NCBI GenBank assembly: GCA_016875155.1
Contig: VGSD01000111.1
Span: 1 to 8,087 of the forward strand
Direction of reading: 5' to 3'
From: Deltaproteobacteria bacterium
GTDB lineage: Bacteria > Desulfobacterota > BSN033 > UBA1163
DNA: 8,087 bases
The notes under the pieces are model-generated. The model saw only the letters and a program-made list of their open reading frames with translations. It did not search any database and had not been told where the DNA came from. Position numbers and translations under genes: made by a program. Shown here one piece after another: positions 1 to 5,605 of the stretch; the first letter of the stretch is position 1, and every line of letters begins with the position of its first letter.

Positions 1-266
1 TCATCGATGCAGAAATCTTCGCCTTCTGGAGATCCCGGATCCGTGGCCCAAAGTGGTTGAGGGTTCTGGTGAGCAATATCATTTCAACCGGCGTGGACAG
101 TATCATCTTCATCACTCTGGCTTTCTATGGCATCATGCCAATCTGGCCCCTCATCGAAGGCCAGTATGTCGTCAAGATGGCCATCACCCTTGTAAGCCTT
201 CCCCTGATCTACCTGGTGAAAAGCCGGGCAGGATATAGATCTATGGGGGTAGAAGACAGGAGATAG
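1..266 (+). CDS. yhhQ: Queuosine precursor transporter (YhhQ/VUT family), 3' end only
   Basis: This is the C-terminal 87 residues of an integral membrane transporter; the gene starts before the window and the first whole codon is at base 3. Members of this family (DUF165/VUT, E. coli YhhQ) import queuine or preQ precursors for tRNA queuosine modification. The family signature is visible: an acidic DAEIFAF stretch, a basic RGPKWLR loop, then SNIISTGVDSIIFITLAFYG, whose Ser/Asn and Asp within a membrane helix are typical of the family. A second hydrophobic helix follows (VVKMAITLVSLPLIYLVK) before a short charged tail ending at TAG (264-266). It lies 38 bases upstream of the AI-2E permease on the same strand, so the two may be co-transcribed. 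Family assignment is from recognition of the conserved region; the substrate is inferred from the family. Confidence 0.85.
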   Translation, partial: IDAEIFAFWRSRIRGPKWLRVLVSNIISTGVDSIIFITLAFYGIMPIWPLIEGQYVVKMAITLVSLPLIYLVKSRAGYRSMGVEDRR

Positions 267-304
267 ATGGATAAAATCACACTTGCAAAAAGGCGGAATT
301 AAAA

Positions 305-1369
305 ATGAAGAAAAAGTATATCTTTCTGGTCTTCATACTCCTTCTCACCACTCTCACATTTTACTATCTATACCAGATCCTTTCTCCTTTTTTAGCGTCG
401 ATCATATGGGCGATACTTCTGGCTATCGTCTTCTACCCCCTCTTTCTGAAACTCGAACGCCTTTTAAAGAAAAAGAGGGTCCTCTCTGCTCTGGCGATGA
501 CCCTCTTCGCTCTCCTGGTAATCGTTCTTCCAGTAAGTCTTCTGATGATCTCTCTTGCCAATGAGGTGATTGACTTCTATCATCATCTCGATGAGATGAT
601 GAAAACAGGCCAGTTGCAAGCCTCATTGAGTCAGATTGGGGAATTTCCCCTGCTCAAATGGGTTCTGGAAAGGCTTAAGCCACATGTGGATCTTTCCCAG
701 GTTGACCCGCTCCGTTTTCTTCTCAAGAATGTTCAGCAGATCAGCACCTTTCTCTTCAACCAGACCTCCAACCTCCTAAAGGGCGTATCAACCTTTGTCG
801 CCGGTTTCTTCTTCACCCTTCTCTCACTTTATTACCTTTTCAAAGATGGGGATCATCTTCTTAAAAGGATCAAAGAGATCGTTCCTCTTCCTCCAATAGA
901 GAGCCAAATGACCATTGAGCGATTCAAAGCCATGATCTCTGCAACCCTCTATGGTGGAATATTGATTGCTATACTTCAGGGGATTTTAGGAGGGGTATCC
1001 TTTTGGGTTTTGGGTATTTCCTCCCCGGTCTTCTGGGGAACCATGATGGCTTTTCTCTCTTTTATACCAATGGGCGGAACAGCCCTCATCTGGTGTCCGG
1101 CAGCCATCTTTTTATTACTTCAGGGAGCTATTTTGAAAGGAATCATCCTTCTGGGGCTGGGGGTCTTACTCATCAGTATGATCGACAATCTTCTCCGTCC
1201 CCTCTTGGTCAGCACAAAAACCAATATTCATCCTCTTTTGCTCTTCTTCTCCGTTCTCGGAGGAATTCAGGCTTTCGGGATGATCGGTTTGGTAGGAGGC
1301 CCCTTGATCATGACCCTTGCTCTCACCCTTGTAGAAATCTACATCCAAGGAATAAAAAGTTCGGAGTGA
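305..1369 (+). CDS. AI-2E family transporter (UPF0118/PerM-like permease)
   Basis: Complete 354-residue polytopic inner-membrane protein of the AI-2E transporter family. Members export autoinducer-2 or other small molecules, or act as Na+/H+ antiporters; the substrate here cannot be told. The start ATG at 305 follows an AGGCGG ribosome site at 291-296. Hydrophobic segments lie at about residues 5-25, 27-48, 62-86, 160-180, 213-238, 242-272, 275-297 and 308-345, with a hydrophilic extracytoplasmic-type stretch at about 87-158, the family pattern. Hallmarks are FIPMGG (253-258), DNLLRPLLV (294-302), and a Gly-rich block ending in GLVGGPL (about 328-334). The last codons, which encode Ser-Ser-Glu and the TGA stop, lie inside the left arm of an inverted repeat shared with the converging zinc-ribbon gene, so the exact C-terminus may be shaped by that element. 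Confidence 0.9.
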   Translation: MKKKYIFLVFILLLTTLTFYYLYQILSPFLASIIWAILLAIVFYPLFLKLERLLKKKRVLSALAMTLFALLVIVLPVSLLMISLANEVIDFYHHLDEMMKTGQLQASLSQIGEFPLLKWVLERLKPHVDLSQVDPLRFLLKNVQQISTFLFNQTSNLLKGVSTFVAGFFFTLLSLYYLFKDGDHLLKRIKEIVPLPPIESQMTIERFKAMISATLYGGILIAILQGILGGVSFWVLGISSPVFWGTMMAFLSFIPMGGTALIWCPAAIFLLLQGAILKGIILLGLGVLLISMIDNLLRPLLVSTKTNIHPLLLFFSVLGGIQAFGMIGLVGGPLIMTLALTLVEIYIQGIKSSE

Positions 1370-1430
1370 TGAGTTCGTAGTTCGGAGCTATCCCAAATAA
1401 CTCCGAACTGTTGACTCCGAACTCCGAACT
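1351..1430 (-). terminator. Probable intrinsic terminator of the zinc-ribbon gene
   Basis: Read on the minus strand, the inverted repeat ends in CTCCGAACT and runs directly into TTTTATT, a stem followed by a T-run just downstream of the zinc-ribbon stop codon (1435). In the plus direction the stem is followed by only ATTATT, so termination of the AI-2E transcript there would be weaker. The call rests on structure alone. Confidence 0.65.
1358..1430. repeat. Inverted array of GTTCGGA-type units between convergent genes (copy 1)
   Basis: The left arm (1358-1387) contains AGTTCGGAG twice with AGTTCGTAGT-like filler. The right arm (1401-1430) is CTCCGAACT, five bases, then CTCCGAACTCCGAACT. The loop is 13 bases (1388-1400). 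The innermost 9-bp stem (1379-1387 with 1401-1409) is perfect, and the outermost 9-bp stem (1358-1366 with 1422-1430) is also perfect. The left arm overlaps the 3' end of the AI-2E permease gene. The left arm differs from that of the copy at 5526-5555 at three of 30 positions, so the two belong to one family. Confidence 0.9.
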
Positions 1431-1434
1431 ATTA

Positions 1435-2412
1435 TTAAAGGCTGGGGGCTTCGACGATCTCGACCTTGAACTCTTTGGCTTGAGCAGGCAAATCCTTAAA
1501 GACGATCACAAAGGGAATGGCTTTACCCGAAGGGACGGTCATCTCATTTTCCGCTTTGGGCTGAATGATCATCTCTCCGGAAAAGAAGTCGGGAGGGAAG
1601 TTTTTCAACTCTCCGCGACCGATGGTTCGGCCACAGAGGGTCTCTTTCTCAGCCACTTTCATTCTGTTCTGATCAAAGATGATCACTTTAACCTTGATCT
1701 GTTTCTTTGCTTTTTGGGACTGGTTATCCACCTTGCCCTCGATGACATAAAGGGGAATTTCTCCCATTTTTTCCTCATATCCGGTCAGGTCTTTAACGAC
1801 TAGGCCTTCACTCTCCGTTCCCCAGAGTTTTTCCCATAGTTGGGTCATTGTCCTCAAAGGACTTTCTAAATACGAAGATAACTTGCCACCTGATCCCATC
1901 TCCGTCCACAGGTAGAAAAGGCCAAATACCAGAACGGCAATGACAGCCACAAGGGCAAATAAACGGGAAGGTCTTCTTCTCTCCCTTTTCATTCTCCTCT
2001 CATCCATCGGGACCTTCTTGGGTCTGTCCTCTTGGATCCCAGTCTCCTTCGGCTCTTCCAATTCTGGAAGAGTAAAGGATTCCATCTGCTCCTGAGAAGA
2101 TTGGTCAGAAAAGAGAAGTTTTTCTTCTTCATCTTCTGGCCCCACAGGCGCTGCCTCTTGCTTCCTCACCTCCCCCTCTTCCTCATCCTTTAAAGAAGGG
2201 AGTCCGGTCACCTTCTGATCTTTTCCGATCAACTCTTCATGAAATTTGGCAAACGACTCGAAATTCTCAGCCACTTCCTCTTTTGTTTCCGGAGGCGGGA
2301 CGACATAGAAGACATGTTTGCATCGGGAACAGCGAACCTTTGCCCCCTTTTCTGAAATTCGCGCATCATCGAGCTGATACTTTGTCAAACAGGAGGCACA
2401 AGTGACAATCAT
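1435..2412 (-). CDS. MJ0042-type zinc-ribbon protein with one membrane helix and DUF3426-like C-terminus
   Basis: Predicted 325-residue protein of unknown function. I chose the ATG at 2412 because it follows AAGGGGGG (2421-2428) at 8 bases and places the zinc ribbon at the N-terminus, as usual for this family; an in-frame ATG at 2472 has no such site. Four cysteines form the ribbon: C5-x2-C8 (CASC) and C28-x2-C31 (CSRC). Residues about 40-150 are a low-complexity, highly charged linker rich in Glu and Lys, ending in an Arg/Lys cluster (139-150). A single hydrophobic helix follows (about 151-169, LFALVAVIAVLVFGLFYLW). The remaining ~155 residues resemble the DUF3426 beta-rich domain (VIEGKVDNQSQ...KVKVIIFD). 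The positive-inside rule puts the zinc ribbon in the cytoplasm and the DUF3426-like domain outside. Such proteins are common in Proteobacteria and Desulfobacterota, with no settled role. It is separated from etfA by a terminator-like repeat, so it need not belong to the acyl-CoA operon. Confidence 0.85.
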   Translation of the reverse strand: MIVTCASCLTKYQLDDARISEKGAKVRCSRCKHVFYVVPPPETKEEVAENFESFAKFHEELIGKDQKVTGLPSLKDEEEGEVRKQEAAPVGPEDEEEKLLFSDQSSQEQMESFTLPELEEPKETGIQEDRPKKVPMDERRMKRERRRPSRLFALVAVIAVLVFGLFYLWTEMGSGGKLSSYLESPLRTMTQLWEKLWGTESEGLVVKDLTGYEEKMGEIPLYVIEGKVDNQSQKAKKQIKVKVIIFDQNRMKVAEKETLCGRTIGRGELKNFPPDFFSGEMIIQPKAENEMTVPSGKAIPFVIVFKDLPAQAKEFKVEIVEAPSL

Positions 2413-2476
2413 GGATGGAACCCCCCTTCGAGTAATTTTTTTAATTATGATAAAAGGGGAAGGAAAAAGCAAGGGG

Positions 2477-2600
2477 AAAAAAAGAGTAGGATATCAGGTT
2501 ATCAGGAAATCAGGAGACCAGGAAATCTAAATTACAAAATGAATGTATGAAGAGTTATTTCTTATACCCTGATATCCTGATACCCCGATATCCTGATTTC
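2477..2600 (-). terminator. Probable intrinsic terminator after etfA
   Basis: Read on the minus strand, the long hairpin formed by the 8-base array closes at 2489 and is followed, after TACTC, by seven T residues (2477-2483). That is the arrangement of an intrinsic terminator, although the T-run is offset by about five bases from the stem and the hairpin loop is large. It lies between etfA and the zinc-ribbon gene, suggesting the acyl-CoA operon ends at etfA. Confidence 0.5.
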
Positions 2601-2607
2601 CTTGATG
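2489..2607. repeat. Inverted array of 8-base ATATCAGG-type units
   Basis: The left arm has four tandem 8-mers from 2491 to 2522: ATATCAGG, TTATCAGG, AAATCAGG and AGACCAGG. The right arm has the reverse-complement type from 2568 to 2599: CCTGATAT, CCTGATAC, CCCGATAT and CCTGATTT, then a degenerate CCTTGATG up to 2607. The spacer of about 45 bases is AT-rich. The right arm starts two bases beyond the etfA stop (2609-2611). The unit is unrelated in sequence to the GTTCGGA and TCACGAN arrays elsewhere in the window, but the layout is the same. Confidence 0.9.
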
Positions 2608-2608
2608 A

Positions 2609-3808
2609 CTAACGTCCTAACCTCTTCTTGAACTCCTCCTGGATCATGGGGAGGATGGTGAAGAGGTCGCCGACCACACCATAGGTGGCAATCTTAAAAA
2701 TGGGGGCTTCCGGGTCCTTGTTGATGGCCACAATGATGTCTGAAGTTTTCATCCCTGCCTGGTGTTGAATTGAACCTGAAATCCCGCAGGCAAAATAGAT
2801 CTTCGGCCTGACGGTCCGGCCGGTCTGTCCAACCTGATGTTCATAAGGAATCCAGCCCGCATCTACAGCGGCACGTGAGGCTCCAACCGCCGCTCCTAAG
2901 ACACCGGCCAGGTCACGAATCACCTTGAAGTTCTCGGGGCTCCCAATCCCTCTGCCTCCTGAAACGATGATCTCTGCATCAGCCAAATTGACTGCCTCCG
3001 CTCCCCTGATGAATTCGAGAACCTTGGTCCGGATCTGATCCTCGGTCATGGGCAGGGGTTCCCGGATAATCTCTCCCTTTTTTGAATCATCCCTTACAGG
3101 CATGGGAAAAACCTTCGGGCGGACCGTTGACATCTGGGGTCGGTAATTGGGGTAATCAAGGATGGTCGCCATGATGTTGCCACCAAACGCAGGCCGGGTC
3201 TGTTTGAGATATTTCGTCTCGGGATCGATCTCAAGGCCTGTGCAGTCGGCTGTCAATCCCGCTTCCAGAGTGGTGGCAACTGTTCCAGCAAAATCTCTAC
3301 CCTGAATCGTAGCGCCGAAGAGGACAATCTCAGGTTTATATTTTCTGATGAGGTTGACCGCAGCGCAGGCATAAGGATCGGTTCGATAAGGTACGAGTAG
3401 AGGACTTTCGGTCACATAGACTTTTTCTGCACCATAGGCGATGGCTTCCTTAATAAATCCCTCCACCTCGTTGCCAAAGATGAATCCGCATAATTGACAT
3501 CCCAGGACATCGGCTAACTTCCTTCCTTCTCCCAGAAGCTCGAAGGAGACGCTGGAGACCTTTCCCTGTTCATGCTCGATAAAAACCCAGACATTCTTGT
3601 AGGCGCTCAAATCAATGGTTACAGCCTTTTCATCTTTCTTTAAGGTGATCGCGCTTACCGGACAGACATCCACGCAAGCTCCGCAGAAGGTGCATTTCTC
3701 GTCAACAACAGCAATCTTATCCTTCATGCTCAATGCGCCAAAGGGACATGAAGGAATACAGGCTTCGCATCCTGTGCAGGTCTCTTTATCGATCAATAAT
3801 GTCGCCAT
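2609..3808 (-). CDS. etfA: Electron transfer flavoprotein alpha subunit with N-terminal 2x[4Fe-4S] ferredoxin domain
   Basis: Predicted 399-residue cytoplasmic FAD-binding ETF subunit, longer than the usual ~320 because of an N-terminal ferredoxin domain. Start ATG at 3808 follows GGAGGAGGAG (3814-3824); a longer frame reaching 3868 would translate the intergenic repeat and is rejected. Ferredoxin cysteines are complete: C11-x2-C14-x2-C17-x3-C21 and C39-x2-C42-x2-C45-x3-C49, two [4Fe-4S] clusters. The ETF alpha/beta domain spans about 72-265, and the FAD-binding domain follows with GGRGIGS (284-290), SRAAVD (311-316), QVGQTG (325-330), CGISGSIQH (341-349) and GMKTSDIIVAIN (352-363). The usual ADYG motif reads ATYG (374-377). 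Domain order matches CarE of the Acetobacterium caffeyl-CoA reductase, a bifurcating ETF. By analogy it would pass electrons between an acyl-CoA dehydrogenase, NAD(H) and ferredoxin or a membrane acceptor. It follows etfB, its heterodimer partner, after a 109-base gap holding a hairpin array. Confidence 0.95.
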   Translation of the reverse strand: MATLLIDKETCTGCEACIPSCPFGALSMKDKIAVVDEKCTFCGACVDVCPVSAITLKKDEKAVTIDLSAYKNVWVFIEHEQGKVSSVSFELLGEGRKLADVLGCQLCGFIFGNEVEGFIKEAIAYGAEKVYVTESPLLVPYRTDPYACAAVNLIRKYKPEIVLFGATIQGRDFAGTVATTLEAGLTADCTGLEIDPETKYLKQTRPAFGGNIMATILDYPNYRPQMSTVRPKVFPMPVRDDSKKGEIIREPLPMTEDQIRTKVLEFIRGAEAVNLADAEIIVSGGRGIGSPENFKVIRDLAGVLGAAVGASRAAVDAGWIPYEHQVGQTGRTVRPKIYFACGISGSIQHQAGMKTSDIIVAINKDPEAPIFKIATYGVVGDLFTILPMIQEEFKKRLGR

Positions 3809-3832
3809 CCTAGTCTCCTCCTCCATCATATT

Positions 3833-3916
3833 CCGTGAATCGTGATTGGTGATTCCAGATACATCCAACTCAATTTCACCTTCTCACGATTCATGGATCA
3901 CGAGTCACAAATCACG
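3833..3916. repeat. Inverted array of 7-base TCACGAN-type units between etfB and etfA
   Basis: The left arm carries three tandem 7-mers: CGTGAAT (3834-3840), CGTGATT (3841-3847) and GGTGATT (3848-3854). The right arm carries the complementary type: TCACGAT (3884-3890), TCATGGA, TCACGAG, TCACAAA and TCACG (to 3916). The loop is about 28 bases. The right arm ends one base before the etfB stop codon (3918-3920). On the minus strand the hairpin is followed by the etfA ribosome binding site, not by a T-run, so it does not look like a terminator. It may be an mRNA processing or stability element, or a translation-spacing element; this is inference. Confidence 0.88.
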
Positions 3917-3917
3917 T

Positions 3918-4715
3918 TTATTTAATAAATTTCGAATCCATCAATTTATTGATCAGCAGAGGAATCACATCTGTCAATTCCCCTTTCAATACTTCTCCTC
4001 CACCTCTGGGCTCCGGTGTGAAAACTTTCGTCACCCAGGTGGGCGATCCCTTCAGCCCGATGCGATTTTCGTCGGCATTGATATCCTTAGCTGAAAGGGT
4101 CGTAATCTGTGCTTTGGCCGCCTTTTTAATTCCGAGGAGAGAAGGAAGCCTGGGCTCATTGATATCTTTAACAACCGTGATGAGCGCAGGAAGCGATGAC
4201 TCGGTCACCTCTTTCCCATTCTCCATTAATCGTTCGACCACAATCTTCTTCTGCTCCATGTTGATCTCCCTCACCTTACAGACATAGGTCAGTTGCGGGA
4301 TCCCCAGACGGGTGGCAACACCCGGACCAACCTGAGCCGTATCTCCGTCAATCGCCTGTTTTCCGCAGAAGATGAGATCTGCGCCTCCGATATGCTCAAT
4401 GGTCTTTGACACGGCATAGGCAGTGGCTAAGGTATCGGCCCCTGCAAACGCTTTGTCCGAGACGAGGTAGACCTTGTCGCAACCCACGGCTAGTGCATTC
4501 TTCAGGATATCGATGGCCTGCGGAGGCCCCATGGTGATCACATGAACCTCCCCGCCGTACTTCTCTTTCGTGCGGAGCCCCTCTTCAATGGCAAATTCAT
4601 CGAAAGGGTTGGTAATGCTAGCCACCCCTTCCCGCATCAGGGTATTGTTCTCGGGATTGATCTTCACATCCGCTGTGGTATCTGGGACCTGTTTGATACA
4701 GACAACGATCTTCAC
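3918..4715 (-). CDS. etfB: Electron transfer flavoprotein beta subunit
   Basis: Complete 265-residue ETF beta subunit, of normal family length. It starts at a GTG codon (4713-4715) with AAGGAGGAG five bases upstream, and the N-terminus MKIVVCIKQVPDT is the family signature. The nucleotide-binding segment GKQAIDGDTAQVGPGVA (118-134) is intact, and the C-terminal family motif EPRLPSLLGIKKAAKA lies at 187-202. In non-bifurcating ETFs the beta subunit carries AMP; in the bifurcating group it carries a second FAD contacted by the DGDTAQVGP-type loop. The sequence here fits the latter, which agrees with the ferredoxin-fused alpha partner, but motif inspection alone does not prove bifurcation. The gene starts 11 bases after the hydratase stop, so translation is probably coupled to it. 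Confidence 0.95.
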   Translation of the reverse strand: MKIVVCIKQVPDTTADVKINPENNTLMREGVASITNPFDEFAIEEGLRTKEKYGGEVHVITMGPPQAIDILKNALAVGCDKVYLVSDKAFAGADTLATAYAVSKTIEHIGGADLIFCGKQAIDGDTAQVGPGVATRLGIPQLTYVCKVREINMEQKKIVVERLMENGKEVTESSLPALITVVKDINEPRLPSLLGIKKAAKAQITTLSAKDINADENRIGLKGSPTWVTKVFTPEPRGGGEVLKGELTDVIPLLINKLMDSKFIK

Positions 4716-4726
4716 CTTACTCCTCC

Positions 4727-5509
4727 TTATCTTCCCTTAAAATCGGGTTTTCTCTTCTCGATAAAAGCCCGCATCCCCTCTTTCTGATCCTCCGACGCAA
4801 ACCCAATGCCAAAGGCATAAGATTCGAGGTTGCAGGCCTCTGTGAGATCCATATTAAAGCCGCCATCCATAACCATCTTCGCCAGCCTGATGCCGACTGA
4901 TCCATTGTTGGAGATCTGAAGGGCTGTTTTCTTTGTCTCTTCCATCAGTGAGGCTTGGGGAAAAATCTTGTTGACGATCCCCATCTGAAATGCCTCCTGG
5001 GCGCTGATCATCTTTCCGGTGAAGATCAGTTCTTTGGCGTTCCCCTTTCCGATCAGACGGGGAAGCCTCTGAGTTCCTCCGAAACCGGGAAAGATGCCCA
5101 GAGTCGTCTCGGGAAGCCCGAACTTTGCATTTTCAGAGGCATAGATGAAGTCACAGGCAAGGGCGATCTCCGTTCCCCCTCCTAAGGCAAACCCATTGAC
5201 CGCCGCAATCACAGGACAGTGGAAATCCTGGAGCATCTTCAGGGTGTAATGGCCCATCTTTGAAAAGTTGAGCGCTTCGATCGAATTCATCTCCTTCATT
5301 TGAAGGATATCGGCCCCGGCCACAAAGGCTTTCTCACCAGCCCCGGTAACAATGAGAACCTTCAGCCCGGGTTGATCCTTTGCCTCACCGATACCTAACT
5401 GAATATCTTGAAGCGTTTCAACGTTCAGGGCATTGAGAGCCTTCGGACGGTTAATCGTCAGGAGTCCGATCTCGCCTTCAAAAGACACCATGACATTTTT
5501 ATATTCCAT
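4727..5509 (-). CDS. Enoyl-CoA hydratase (crotonase family)
   Basis: Complete 260-residue crotonase-fold enzyme, the standard length. It should hydrate trans-2-enoyl-CoA (for example crotonyl-CoA) to the 3-hydroxyacyl-CoA, or run in reverse. Both catalytic glutamates of hydratases are present: E114 in GGGTEIALACDF and E134 in GLPETTLGIFPGFGG. The oxyanion-hole segments are AGAD (64-67) and LGGG (109-112). Retention of both glutamates favours hydratase over the isomerase or hydrolase branches of the superfamily; chain-length preference cannot be read. The ATG at 5509 has AGGAGG a few bases upstream. It lies between the thiolase (90-base gap holding a GTTCGGA array) and etfB (11-base gap), consistent with a beta-oxidation/butyrate-type operon. 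Confidence 0.93.
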   Translation of the reverse strand: MEYKNVMVSFEGEIGLLTINRPKALNALNVETLQDIQLGIGEAKDQPGLKVLIVTGAGEKAFVAGADILQMKEMNSIEALNFSKMGHYTLKMLQDFHCPVIAAVNGFALGGGTEIALACDFIYASENAKFGLPETTLGIFPGFGGTQRLPRLIGKGNAKELIFTGKMISAQEAFQMGIVNKIFPQASLMEETKKTALQISNNGSVGIRLAKMVMDGGFNMDLTEACNLESYAFGIGFASEDQKEGMRAFIEKRKPDFKGR

Positions 5510-5525
5510 CTTGCCTCCTGCTTTT

Positions 5526-5605
5526 AGTTCGGAGTTATGAGTTCGGCGTTCGGAGAATAAGAAAAAACCAGACTACTCCGAACTACGAACTCCGAACTCC
5601 TAACT
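5526..5605. repeat. Inverted array of GTTCGGA-type units between thiolase and hydratase (copy 2)
   Basis: The left arm (5526-5555) is AGTTCGGAG, TTATG, then AGTTCGGCGTTCGGAG. The right arm begins CTCCGAACTACGAACTCCG and continues to 5605 with a degenerate last unit, overlapping the thiolase stop codon (5600-5602). The loop is about 20 bases. It is the same family as the copy at 1358-1430, 4.2 kb away. On the minus strand it is followed by AAAAGCAGGAGG, the hydratase ribosome binding site, with no T-run. Confidence 0.9.

Noticed and set aside
1411..1803. 130-residue plus-strand open frame over the zinc-ribbon gene
   Set aside because: It is antisense to the DUF3426-like region, begins inside the inverted repeat, has no ribosome site and resembles no family; the minus-strand gene has clear cysteine motifs and a membrane helix.
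2413..2472. Extended zinc-ribbon protein start at 2472
   Set aside because: No ribosome site before it, and it adds residues ahead of a zinc ribbon that normally lies at the N-terminus; AAGGGGGG at 2421-2428 supports 2412.
2442..2472. Possible promoter for the zinc-ribbon gene (TTGCTT with TATCAT or TAATTA)
   Set aside because: The spacings are about 14 and 19 bases and the -35 match is weak, so it is not convincing in such an AT-rich stretch, although a promoter is expected here if the etfA terminator works.
3809..3868. Extended EtfA start at 3868
   Set aside because: The extra 20 residues would be encoded by the TCACGAN array and the strong ribosome site itself; the ferredoxin domain starts properly from the ATG at 3808.
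1358..5605. CRISPR array
   Set aside because: The repeat units are 7-8 bases, directly abutting and arranged as inverted arms, with no unique spacers and no cas genes.
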